From an uncultured Eubacteriales bacterium (lineage in GTDB: Bacteria > Bacillota > Clostridia > Oscillospirales > Oscillospiraceae): DNA of 13,848 nucleotides. Under the pieces are notes generated by a model, which ran no database searches, had not been told where the DNA came from, and was given only the letters and a program-made list of their open reading frames with translations. The DNA lies in contig CAJKNS010000033.1 in assembly GCA_905201305.1 (NCBI GenBank), positions 1 through 13,848 of the forward strand. The letters are read 5' to 3'. The position numbers and the translations under genes were made by a program. Positions 7,663 through 13,746 of this stretch are shown here, piece by piece (position 1 is the stretch's first letter; the number at the start of each line of letters is the position of its first letter).

Positions 7663-8259
7663 TTACTTCCCGAAATATCTCTTGAGCAGACCAGCCAGCG
7701 CTCTGCCATGCCGGGCTTCGTCTCTTGCCATCTCATGAACGGTATCATGGATTGCGTCCAGACCGTTCTTCTTTGCCACGGTAGCCAGCTCTACCTTGCC
7801 CTCGGTAGCGCCATACTCGCAGTCCACACGCCATGCCAGGTTCTTCTCGGTGGAAGCGGTCATGTTGGGCTCCAGCTCGGTGCCCAGGAGCTCTGCGAAC
7901 TTTGCGGCATGCTCAGCCTCTTCATAAGCTGCCTTCTCCCAGTACAGACCGATCTCGGGATAGCCCTCGCGATGGGCAATGCGTGCCATGCACAGATACA
8001 TGCCAACCTCAGAGCACTCGCCGGTGAAGTTTGCCTTCAGCTGCTCCAGGATATAAGCCTTGTCTTCGTCGGAAACGGCGGCGTTGTTCTTTACGGTGCT
8101 GTCGTATACGCCATACTCGTGCTCGGCAGCCAGGGTCATCTCGCCCTCGATCTTCTTGAACTTGTCAGCGCCAACGCCGCAAAGGGGACATTTGAAATCG
8201 GCGGGCAGGGTCTCGCCTTCGTAAACATAACCGCAAACAGTGCAAACATACTTAGCCAT
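7663..8259 (-). CDS. Reverse rubrerythrin (N-terminal rubredoxin-like domain plus diiron domain)
   Basis: 198 residues. An N-terminal rubredoxin-like iron site is formed by C6, C9, C24 and C27, with the short spacing usual for rubrerythrins. It is followed by a four-helix diiron domain with Glu-rich helix motifs, including EEAEH (113-117) and DEARH (180-184). Classical rubrerythrin has these domains in the opposite order, hence 'reverse'. In clostridia such proteins act as NADH-linked peroxide (and oxygen) reductases, fed electrons by partner flavoproteins, and are usually under PerR control. The ATG at 8259 is used because GGAGG precedes it by 8 nt; an in-frame upstream start would overlap that ribosome site. 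The gene follows perR by 53 bp on the same strand, with no terminator between, so the two are probably co-transcribed. A palindrome lies in the gap. Confidence 0.93.
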   Translation of the reverse strand: MAKYVCTVCGYVYEGETLPADFKCPLCGVGADKFKKIEGEMTLAAEHEYGVYDSTVKNNAAVSDEDKAYILEQLKANFTGECSEVGMYLCMARIAHREGYPEIGLYWEKAAYEEAEHAAKFAELLGTELEPNMTASTEKNLAWRVDCEYGATEGKVELATVAKKNGLDAIHDTVHEMARDEARHGRALAGLLKRYFGK

Positions 8260-8294
8260 AATTAGTACCTCCATAAAATTGTTGTTTAATTTGT

Positions 8295-8307
8295 GGGAAT
8301 GATTCCC
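8295..8307. promoter_or_regulatory. Perfect GGGAAT-N-ATTCCC palindrome between perR and rubrerythrin
   Basis: A 6-1-6 palindrome lies 5 bp beyond the perR stop codon and 35 bp before the rubrerythrin start. Its centre, AAT-N-ATT, matches the core of Fur-family operators, but the outer bases (GGG/CCC) do not match the PerR consensus TTATAAT-N-ATTATAA. No convincing promoter overlaps it. It may be an operator for a secondary promoter or a small RNA hairpin. Confidence 0.35.
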
Positions 8308-8312
8308 GTGAA

Positions 8313-8708
8313 CTACGAAATAGATTTCTTTTTGCAGCTGGGACAGAGCCCCATAAGCCGCAGGCTGACGCCGGTGATTTGATAGCCGCTGACGTCGGCA
8401 GCCTTTTGGGCAACCTCGCCGGGAACATTGACCTCAAACAGGTCCCGAACGATGCCGCAGCCACGGCAGATCAGATGGGTGTGGGGGGAGACATTGGCGT
8501 CAAAATGCTCCTGCCCGTTGATGACACCCACGGATTGGATCAGTCCGGCGTCCTTGAGCTGGGTGAGATTCCGATAGACGGTGCCCAGACTCAGGTCGGG
8601 GTAATCGGCATGGAGCTGATGGTAGATCCAATCAGCAGTGGGGTGAGAAGTGGTGCCGGCGAGACAATCATAAATTGCCTGACGCTTTTTACTGAATCGT
8701 TGAATCAC
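8313..8708 (-). CDS. perR: PerR-type peroxide-sensing repressor, Fur family
   Basis: 131 residues: a winged-helix DNA-binding half (TADWIYHQL through GTVYRNLTQL) followed by the metal-binding dimerisation half. The structural zinc site is complete: C81/C84 and C122/C125. The ligands of the regulatory iron site of B. subtilis PerR all have counterparts: H22 (H37), D70 (D85), H76 (H91), H78 (H93) and D89 (D104). The Asp at the D104 position is the residue that separates PerR from Fur. The protein would repress peroxide defence genes until its iron-bound His residues are oxidised. The start is GTG, with AAAGGAG 5 nt upstream. It is about 14 residues shorter at the N-terminus than B. subtilis PerR. 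It leads the operon with reverse rubrerythrin, and a dyad between its promoter and start suggests autoregulation. Confidence 0.88.
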   Translation of the reverse strand: MIQRFSKKRQAIYDCLAGTTSHPTADWIYHQLHADYPDLSLGTVYRNLTQLKDAGLIQSVGVINGQEHFDANVSPHTHLICRGCGIVRDLFEVNVPGEVAQKAADVSGYQITGVSLRLMGLCPSCKKKSIS

Positions 8709-8722
8709 TGTAGCTCCTTTCG

Positions 8723-8739
8723 ATAACGATAATTGTTAT
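8723..8739. promoter_or_regulatory. Candidate PerR operator (dyad ATAACGATAATTGTTAT)
   Basis: The 17-bp sequence is an imperfect palindrome centred on 8731, with one mismatched pair on each arm. Its inner 15 bp, TAACGAT-A-ATTGTTA, has the 7-1-7 layout of Fur-family boxes, with partial identity to the PerR consensus TTATAAT-N-ATTATAA. It lies in the leader, between the start point predicted near 8746 and the ribosome site of perR, where bound repressor would block transcription. Confidence 0.55.
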
Positions 8740-8752
8740 TGTTTATGGTTGT

Positions 8753-8781
8753 ATTATAGCATGGGAAAAGCCCTTTGTAAA
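8753..8781 (-). promoter_or_regulatory. Promoter of the perR-rubrerythrin operon
   Basis: Read on the minus strand, TTTACA (8781-8776), a 17-bp spacer and TATAAT (8758-8753) preceded by TGC form a strong extended sigma-A promoter. It sits immediately upstream of the candidate PerR operator. Confidence 0.82.
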
Positions 8782-8828
8782 GGGGTTTTTGAAAAATTTT
8801 TCGATTTTCGCGAAATTTTTTTTGAAAC

Positions 8829-8866
8829 ATAGAAAACCGCCGAATCCGGGGTGGACTCGGCGGTTT
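8829..8866 (-). terminator. Terminator of the GH3 gene
   Basis: A perfect 10-bp stem (8834-8843 with 8857-8866) encloses a 13-nt loop. On the minus strand it is followed by TTTTCTATGTTT-type T-rich sequence, 20 nt after the GH3 stop codon. It also separates this gene from the perR promoter downstream. Confidence 0.82.
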
Positions 8867-8885
8867 GATACATATGTTGAATGCG

Positions 8886-10223
8886 TTAAGAGATAATGCC
8901 GTAACGGAGCTTTGCCTGGAGAATCCGGCTGACGCTCTCGTCAATGCGCTCCTCGGAAATGGTGCCATCGGAGACGGCATCGGTGAGGGCGTTCACCACG
9001 GAGGAGATGTTAGAGACACACAGCAGCATGTCGCAGCCTGCGGAAACGGCTTTTACCGCAGCATCGGCATTGGTATAGTTGTTGGCGATGGCGCCCATGT
9101 TCAGTGCGTCGGTGATGATGATTCCGTCATAGCCCAGTTCCTCCCGCAGAAGACCCGTTACAATGGTTTCGGACAGCGACGCCGGATTGTCAGGGTCAAT
9201 GGCGGTCATGGTCATGTGACCCACCATAATCATGGGAGCGCCGGCTTCAATGGCTGCCTGGAAGGGCTTAAAATCGCAGGATTCCAGCTCTTCCAGCGTA
9301 CGGTCAGAGGAGGCAAAGCCGTCGTGGGTGTCGCCGCCGGTGCTGCCGTGACCGGGAAAATGCTTGGGTGCGCACAGCATGCCGCCGTCGGTCAGCCCCT
9401 TGACCACCTGAGAGACCATACTGGCCACCAGATCGGGGTCCGAGCCAAAGCTCCGCTGCTTGACCACGGTGTTATCCTCGTTGGTCAGCACATCCGCCAC
9501 CGGAGAGAAGTTTACGTTAAAGCCCAGGGCGGTCAGATCCTTGGCTTGGGTTGCGCCAATGTTATAAGCTTCCTGGGTGTCGCCGGTTTCACCGTAGACA
9601 GACATGTCGTCAAACTGCGTGGTGCCCAGAGAATCGGCAGCCCGGGCAACGGTGCCGCCTTCCTCGTCCACACCGATGAACAGTCTGCGACCGGTGGCAC
9701 TTTCGGAAAAGCTCTGGATGTTTTCGATCATCTCGGTGGTCTGATCGGTGGAAACCAGATTGGTGCTGAAATAGATGATGCCGCCCACCGGCCACTTTTC
9801 AATGGCAGCCTTGGTGGTATCGCCGCTTTGGGTTACCCGGGTGTAGCCGGTAAGCGCCTCCGGGGTAACAAACAGCATCTGGCAGATCTTTTCCTCCAGC
9901 GTCATATCCCGCAGCATTACCCGGGCACGGGCAGCATTGGCATCGGCTTGGGCTGCATCGTCGCTGGGCGCAACAGAGGTGGAGAAGCTTTCGCTTGAGG
10001 AATCGGCGGCATCTTCTGAATTGCTTCCGGTGATGGGCTGCTGCTCCAGTGCGGCACCGGCGGCGGCAAGGTCCTGAATATTCTGGGTGTCGGCAACGGA
10101 CTGCTCAGCCTGTGCCTCTGCCAGGTTATGATAGCGGTTTTGGAAGAACAACGCAGAGCCTGCGGCGATGGATCCGATGATTGCCACCACCAGCAGCATG
10201 GAAATGATAAAGCGTTTGCCCAT
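8886..10223 (-). CDS. Membrane-anchored glycoside hydrolase family 3, beta-N-acetylhexosaminidase (NagZ-like)
   Basis: 445 residues. One N-terminal membrane helix (about 5-27) is followed by a low-complexity Ala/Gln/Ser/Asp-rich spacer (about 35-98), then a single GH3 barrel (about 100-445). Diagnostic motifs: VDEEGG-TVAR (185-194), KHFPGHG (287-293), the D298-x-H300 pair that acts as general acid/base in NagZ-type enzymes, and ITDALNMGAI (370-379), whose D372 is the expected nucleophile. The family removes beta-N-acetylglucosamine from peptidoglycan or related glycans; here the enzyme would act outside, tethered to the membrane. The ATG is supported by GGAGG about 6 nt upstream. It is monocistronic and divergent from the lectin gene. 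The C-terminal GH3 sandwich domain of two-domain enzymes is absent, as in NagZ. An exact substrate is not certain. Confidence 0.9.
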   Translation of the reverse strand: MGKRFIISMLLVVAIIGSIAAGSALFFQNRYHNLAEAQAEQSVADTQNIQDLAAAGAALEQQPITGSNSEDAADSSSESFSTSVAPSDDAAQADANAARARVMLRDMTLEEKICQMLFVTPEALTGYTRVTQSGDTTKAAIEKWPVGGIIYFSTNLVSTDQTTEMIENIQSFSESATGRRLFIGVDEEGGTVARAADSLGTTQFDDMSVYGETGDTQEAYNIGATQAKDLTALGFNVNFSPVADVLTNEDNTVVKQRSFGSDPDLVASMVSQVVKGLTDGGMLCAPKHFPGHGSTGGDTHDGFASSDRTLEELESCDFKPFQAAIEAGAPMIMVGHMTMTAIDPDNPASLSETIVTGLLREELGYDGIIITDALNMGAIANNYTNADAAVKAVSAGCDMLLCVSNISSVVNALTDAVSDGTISEERIDESVSRILQAKLRYGIIS

Positions 10224-10269
10224 GGGTACCTCCGTAAATTTAAAATGTCATGCTCAATGTCATTCCTAC

Positions 10270-10275
10270 AGTATA
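10270..10275 (-). promoter_or_regulatory. Possible -10 of the GH3 gene
   Basis: TATACT on the minus strand lies about 47 nt before the GH3 start codon. No recognisable -35 sits at the right distance (the best-spaced hexamer is about TAGAAA), so this is a weak call. Confidence 0.35.
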
Positions 10276-10421
10276 GCGCATTCAAACGTGTTTTTCTACA
10301 TACAATCGGAATTTTCGTGCTTTTTTTGCGGAAATTATGGCGCAGATGAAAATTGACACAAAAAATCATGTAAGTTTTGACAAAATTCACGGTTCTATCA
10401 CACAAAGGCGGAAAACTATGA

Positions 10422-10427
10422 TATAAT
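10422..10427 (+). promoter_or_regulatory. Likely -10 of the lectin-domain gene
   Basis: A perfect TATAAT, overlapping a TATGAT, lies 60 bp before the start codon. No -35 consensus is at 16-18 bp. Two TTGACA hexamers occur further upstream at 10353 and 10377, 24 bp apart, but both are too far from this -10 to pair with it. They could be regulatory or chance in this AT-rich stretch. Confidence 0.5.
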
Positions 10428-10443
10428 GAAGCATCAGGAACGG

Positions 10444-10465
10444 TCTGCCCGCTTAATCGGGCAGA
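10444..10465 (+). other. 8-bp hairpin in the leader of the lectin-domain gene
   Basis: TCTGCCCG (10444-10451) and CGGGCAGA (10458-10465) pair perfectly around CTTAAT. The hairpin sits between the -10 and the ribosome site AAAGGA (10473-10478), and no T run follows, so it is not a terminator. It may stabilise the message or serve as an operator; the function is unknown. Confidence 0.5.
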
Positions 10466-10487
10466 ACCAGAGAAAGGAATGAACTGT

Positions 10488-12122
10488 ATGTCTGAGGAAT
10501 CCTCTGTTTATAAGATATGTCCCCAGTGCGGACAATCTGTGTCTGTTGCGGCAAAGTTTTGTCCCACCTGCGGAACGCCCTTTGGAACGGAAGGCGCGGA
10601 TTTTGTAGCCTATGAGCGCTATCAGACTCCGGAGCAGCCCAATGTACCCGCGGGCGGAAGTGTGGATGATACCATGCTGTATTCGCCCTATGGCACTGAC
10701 CAGGGAAATATGGGCGGCATGGACGCAACAATGTATCCGGGACCGGATCAGGGCGGCAGCAGCGATGCCCGCCGTCAGCCGCGCACCGTGTCCGGCGGTC
10801 AGGTGCCCGGTGCCAATGATGAGAGCGGCAATCCCGGCGATTTTCGGGGCGATGACGGCTGGGAGCAGCCCGAGGATGCGGAATACGGTGAAGCACCCCA
10901 TGGCGGCAGAACCCAGGCTGAGGCGGCTTCTGCGCCGGATCCCGATGATGACGGCGGAAAGAAAAAGGGACTGGTGGTCACTGCGGTAGCAGCGGCACTG
11001 CTGGTGGTGGTCATTGCGTTTGGCGTGGTCATGGCGTTCCGGCTGGGCATTGTGGGCTCCAAGGACAAGGATGATCCCACCGTATTGGCGCAGCAGGAGC
11101 TGGACCAGCAGAACTATGCCGAGGCAATTTCCCAGCTGGAGAAAATTGTGGCAGACGGAAATGCCACCAAGGAAACCTATGAGCTGCTGGGCGAAGCCTA
11201 TACTGGCAATGAAGATCCTGAGGGCGCGGCAGACGCTTATCTGCGGGGCTATCAGGCGCTCAATGAAAGTACGCTGAAAAAGTCTGCCATGGACGCCTAT
11301 CTGAAGCTGGGCGACGAAGCAAAGGCAGAAGAAGACTACGTAAAGGCAAAGGAATATTACGACACGGTGCTGGAAAAGCTGGACCCCAGCAACTCCACTG
11401 CCATTGCCGGACTGGCAAGCCTGAAGCAGGGCGCGGTGACCAATCCCAGTCCTTCGCCAACGACTTCTACAAAGCCCGAAACCTCTCCGGAGATTGCGCC
11501 GCCTTCTCCCTCTGCTGCCGGGACTGTAATTGAGACGGAGGAAGCGGTTGCAACGCCAACGCCGACGCCCACGCCGACTCCAAAGCCCTCTCCGACTCCA
11601 AAACCCTCTCCGACTCCCACGCCCACGGCAACACCGACTGCCAAGCCGTCTCCGTCCCCCTCGCCCTCTCCCAAGCCGTCTCCCTCTCCTTCGCCTTCGC
11701 CCACGCCCGAACCGGTAACGACCTCGGATGTCATTACCTTCAATGGACATAAGTATCAGCTGATTATGGGCAACTTTAGCTGGTGGGATGCGCAAGCCGA
11801 TGCGAAAGAGCGCGGCGGACAGGTTGCAATGCCCAACACCCAGGAGGAATTTGACACCATCGCAAAGCTGGGCAGCGACAACGGAATGGTATTCCTGTGG
11901 CTCAACGCTTCGGTTGGTGATGTTTCCGATTGGGGCAGCGCTTACTGGGAAAATGGCGATTCTGTTGGCTATCTCAACTGGTATCCCGGCGAACCCAGCG
12001 GCGGCGAGGAATACTACCTTAGCATGTTCAGCGTTGACGGTACCTGGTACAACAATGATGCTGCAAACACAGTGAAGGAGTATTCCGGCAAGAAGGGCTA
12101 TGTGCTCCAGATCGACGAATAA
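10488..12122 (+). CDS. Membrane protein: zinc ribbon, TM helix, TPR-like repeats, Thr/Ser/Pro linker, C-type-lectin-like domain
   Basis: 544 residues in five parts. (1) A zinc ribbon with C11, C14, C25 and C28. (2) A Gly/Asp/Gln-rich stretch to about 155. (3) A KKK-flanked membrane helix (about 162-188); the positive charges suggest the zinc ribbon is cytoplasmic and the rest is outside. (4) TPR-like helical repeats (about 198-312). (5) A long Thr/Pro/Ser linker (about 320-413) leading to a C-type-lectin-like domain (about 415-544). That last domain shows WWDAQADAKERGG, EEF, LWLN, NWYPGEPSGGEEYY and GTWYNNDA. The EPS replaces the EPN/QPD sugar motif of calcium-dependent lectins, so sugar binding is not assured. 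It may report on, or hold, an envelope ligand. The ATG at 10488 is 9 nt from AAAGGA; the in-frame ATG at 10479 abuts that site. No catalytic domain is seen. Function is unknown. Confidence 0.85.
   Translation: MSEESSVYKICPQCGQSVSVAAKFCPTCGTPFGTEGADFVAYERYQTPEQPNVPAGGSVDDTMLYSPYGTDQGNMGGMDATMYPGPDQGGSSDARRQPRTVSGGQVPGANDESGNPGDFRGDDGWEQPEDAEYGEAPHGGRTQAEAASAPDPDDDGGKKKGLVVTAVAAALLVVVIAFGVVMAFRLGIVGSKDKDDPTVLAQQELDQQNYAEAISQLEKIVADGNATKETYELLGEAYTGNEDPEGAADAYLRGYQALNESTLKKSAMDAYLKLGDEAKAEEDYVKAKEYYDTVLEKLDPSNSTAIAGLASLKQGAVTNPSPSPTTSTKPETSPEIAPPSPSAAGTVIETEEAVATPTPTPTPTPKPSPTPKPSPTPTPTATPTAKPSPSPSPSPKPSPSPSPSPTPEPVTTSDVITFNGHKYQLIMGNFSWWDAQADAKERGGQVAMPNTQEEFDTIAKLGSDNGMVFLWLNASVGDVSDWGSAYWENGDSVGYLNWYPGEPSGGEEYYLSMFSVDGTWYNNDAANTVKEYSGKKGYVLQIDE
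11553..11714 (+). repeat. Low-complexity Thr-Pro/Ser-Pro-coding repeat
   Basis: A run of ACN-CCN and TCN-CCN codons with occasional Lys codons encodes the extended linker before the lectin-like domain. Units such as TPKPSP and SPSPSPKP recur with varied third bases, so the protein repeat rather than the DNA repeat appears to be maintained. Such tracts often vary in length between strains and can span the cell wall. Confidence 0.85.
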
Positions 12123-12128
12123 GGAAAC

Positions 12129-12166
12129 AAACCTCCGCGGCGCCTTAGAATGCCGCGGAGGTTTTT
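12129..12166. terminator. Terminator between the lectin gene and the convergent GIY-YIG gene
   Basis: A perfect 13-bp stem (12129-12141 with 12152-12164) with a 10-nt loop runs into TTTTT (12162-12166) on the plus strand. It begins 6 nt after the lectin gene stop codon. On the minus strand, where the GIY-YIG gene ends 12 nt away, the flank is TTGTTTCC, so it may serve both genes. Confidence 0.88.
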
Positions 12167-12177
12167 GCATGCTGAAA

Positions 12178-12435
12178 TTAAGAGTGCAACTGCCGGTATT
12201 CTTCCACCAGCTGGAGCTTTTTGATTCGGGGCAGCTGTTTGATGGCATATTCCCTGCGAAGGGCGCTGGACTTATCCGGCAGACACTCCTGATAAACCAG
12301 GGTAACCGGCAGATGGCTGCGAGTGTATTTGGCTCCTGCGCCGGACTGATGCTGCTGAAGCCGCTTTTCCACATCTGCGGCAATGCCGGTATACAGGGAG
12401 CCGTCGCCGCAGGAGAGCATATAGACGTAATACAT
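12178..12435 (-). CDS. Small GIY-YIG nuclease-superfamily protein (UPF0213/YazA-like)
   Basis: 85 residues, the size of stand-alone bacterial GIY-YIG proteins. The core is complete: Y-V-Y (3-5) and Y-T-G (15-17) for the GIY and YIG strands, R24, H29, and the metal-binding E62 in RREYAIK followed by K66. GAKYTR and VYQE are typical of this subfamily. Stand-alone members resemble the nuclease domains of UvrC and SLX1 and may cut branched or damaged DNA, but their cellular role is largely unknown. The ATG at 12435 is used because GAGG lies about 6 nt before it; an in-frame TTG upstream overlaps that site. The gene follows the MGS-like gene by 53 bp but behind a strong hairpin only 15 nt before its start. 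Its expression may depend on read-through or on a promoter inside the upstream gene. Confidence 0.9.
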   Translation of the reverse strand: MYYVYMLSCGDGSLYTGIAADVEKRLQQHQSGAGAKYTRSHLPVTLVYQECLPDKSSALRREYAIKQLPRIKKLQLVEEYRQLHS

Positions 12436-12445
12436 GAAATACCTC

Positions 12446-12480
12446 AAAAGAAACGCGCCGGAAACAGGTCCGGCGCGTTT
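12446..12480 (-). terminator. Hairpin between the MGS-like gene and the GIY-YIG gene
   Basis: A perfect 12-bp GC-rich stem (12451-12462 with 12469-12480) with a 6-nt loop is followed on the minus strand by TTTCTTTT (the first TTT lies in the stem). It begins 8 nt after the MGS-like stop codon. The ribosome site of the next gene starts only about 5 nt beyond the stem base. Confidence 0.8.
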
Positions 12481-12488
12481 TTGTGTTG

Positions 12489-12911
12489 TTAAAACTCATA
12501 AAGAGGGGCAGACTTTCCGTTGCCCTCGCGCCAGTCAAGATCGCCTCGCGCCAGTCCCAGTGTCAGCATTTCGGCTGTGGCAAGGTTGGTGGCAAAGGGA
12601 ACGTTGTGCATGTCGCATAGCCGCTCAATCTGGAGCAGGTTCTGCTCCTGGACGGGATCGTTGCAGCCGGGATCGGTGAAGAACAGCACCAGATCAATCT
12701 CGTTATAGGCAATGCGCGCGCCTACCTGCTGCTGACCGCCCTGAGCACGGGACAGATAAAGGGTAATGGGAAGACCCGTTGCCTCAGACACCAGCCGTCC
12801 TGTGGTGTTGGTGGCGGAGAGTGAATGCTTTGCCAGAATGCCCTTGTAGGCAATACAGAACTGTACCATCAGTTCCTTCTTTTTGTCGTGTGCCATGATT
12901 GCAATGTTCAT
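12489..12911 (-). CDS. Methylglyoxal synthase homologue, probably catalytically altered
   Basis: 140 residues covering the whole MGS fold: IAIMAHDKKK (3-12), SATNTTGRLVSEATG (32-46), a GGQQQVGARIAYNEID stretch (58-73), FFTDP (77-81) and NVPFATNLATAEML (103-116). MGS turns dihydroxyacetone phosphate into methylglyoxal and phosphate. Compared with E. coli MgsA, D9 (D20) and D80 (D91) are kept. However, the catalytic base D71 is replaced by Q60, and the segment holding H98 and D101 is replaced by NDPVQEQN with a one-residue insertion. The phosphate-site TTG is retained, so ligand binding could persist. The tail ends in GDLDWRE followed by a short divergent end. The ATG has GGAGG 8 nt upstream, and the gene starts 30 bp after the minD-like gene in the same operon. 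It is either an inactive sensor-like paralogue or an unusual active variant. Confidence 0.85.
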   Translation of the reverse strand: MNIAIMAHDKKKELMVQFCIAYKGILAKHSLSATNTTGRLVSEATGLPITLYLSRAQGGQQQVGARIAYNEIDLVLFFTDPGCNDPVQEQNLLQIERLCDMHNVPFATNLATAEMLTLGLARGDLDWREGNGKSAPLYEF

Positions 12912-12941
12912 ATCTATCGCCTCCAGCTCAGATTGAATCCG

Positions 12942-13685
12942 TTAAAAGTGCATATGCATCAGGGGCGCCTCCATGCCCATCAGCCGGCGGCTGATATGAA
13001 GGCAGGCGACTGCTGCGCCCTTTCGACTGCGGAGTACCAATGCGCTGCCCTGGGATGCGGCAACAGGAACAGCCTGATCCTCGGGGATCAGCCCTAGCAG
13101 CGGCAGACCAATGGAATCCATAATATCGTCTACATTGGAACGCAGGGACCCAAGCAGATGCCGAGATACCCGATTGACCACCAGCTCAATGGGGGAGATG
13201 CCTTTTTCCACCAGCAGGGATGCCGTGTGCTGCCCATCTCGCAGCGCGGCGGCGTCGGGGGTGGAAACAATGATTGCCCGGGTGGCATAGGCGGCAGCCA
13301 GATCAAAGCCAAAGCCGATGCCGGCGGGCGCGTCCAGCAGCACCCAATCGTAGGTTTCGGCAGCCTCTTCAATGAGCCTGCCAAAAATGATGTCGTCCAC
13401 CAGCCCCGCGCGGGTTTTACTGGGCGCGGTGAGCAGCTGAAGCCCGGGAATGACCGGATGCTCCGGCGCGTCGGAGAGGTATTGGTTCTCCATCATCACG
13501 TCCAGGAAACTGACGGTGGCGCAGTCGGTCATGCCAAGGGCAATGTCCAGATTGCTCAGCCCAATGTCGCAGTCAATGGCAAGCACCCGCTGCCCCATGG
13601 CGGCAAGACAGGAGGCAAGTCCGGCACAAAGGGTGGTTTTGCCGGTGCCGCCTTTGCCGGAGGTTACCACTAATACTTCGCCCAT
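12942..13685 (-). CDS. minD: MinD-type P-loop ATPase (septum-site positioning / ParA-MinD superfamily)
   Basis: 247 residues. The deviant Walker A motif KGGTGKTT (11-18) has the signature K11 and K16. A second conserved block, DCDIGLSNLD (38-47), is typical of MinD, and the Walker B-like VLLDAPAGI spans 115-123. MinD binds ATP, dimerises on the membrane and positions division inhibitors. The C-terminus (about 228-247) has HISRRLMGM, then a Met/His-rich end, and lacks the strongly basic amphipathic helix of classical MinD. Membrane binding may be weaker, and a MinD-like ATPase with another cargo is possible. The ATG at 13685 follows AAAGGAGA by 7 nt; an in-frame GTG at 13709 overlaps the leader. 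It is transcribed from the promoter at 13718-13746 and followed by the MGS-like gene. No minC or minE lies within the window. Confidence 0.82.
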   Translation of the reverse strand: MGEVLVVTSGKGGTGKTTLCAGLASCLAAMGQRVLAIDCDIGLSNLDIALGMTDCATVSFLDVMMENQYLSDAPEHPVIPGLQLLTAPSKTRAGLVDDIIFGRLIEEAAETYDWVLLDAPAGIGFGFDLAAAYATRAIIVSTPDAAALRDGQHTASLLVEKGISPIELVVNRVSRHLLGSLRSNVDDIMDSIGLPLLGLIPEDQAVPVAASQGSALVLRSRKGAAVACLHISRRLMGMEAPLMHMHF

Positions 13686-13717
13686 GGACAAATCTCCTTT
13701 CGCAGTCACATGATAAC

Positions 13718-13746
13718 ATTATAACCAGTCCCTCGGCAAATTTCAA
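13718..13746 (-). promoter_or_regulatory. Promoter of the minD-MGS operon
   Basis: Read on the minus strand, TTGAAA (13746-13741), a 17-bp spacer and TATAAT (13723-13718) make a near-consensus sigma-A promoter about 33 bp before the minD start codon. The remaining sequence to the window end (13747-13848) contains no supported gene. Confidence 0.82.

Noticed and set aside
8865..9998. A 377-codon plus-strand open frame opposite the GH3 gene.
   Set aside because: No domain or ribosome site; the GH3 catalytic motifs lie on the other strand.
10353..10382. Two TTGACA hexamers 24 bp apart, considered as -35 elements for the lectin gene.
   Set aside because: Neither has a -10 at 16-18 bp, and the TATAAT at 10422 is too far away from both.
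11553..11714. Considering the repetitive tract as a tandem DNA repeat or CRISPR-like array.
   Set aside because: It is in frame, encodes a Thr/Ser-Pro linker, has no unique spacers, and varies at third codon positions.
10434..12383. A 649-codon minus-strand open frame opposite the lectin-domain gene, rich in Arg and Gly.
   Set aside because: It is the mirror of the Thr/Pro/Ser codon run and lacks a ribosome site and any recognisable domain. The plus-strand protein has clear domains.
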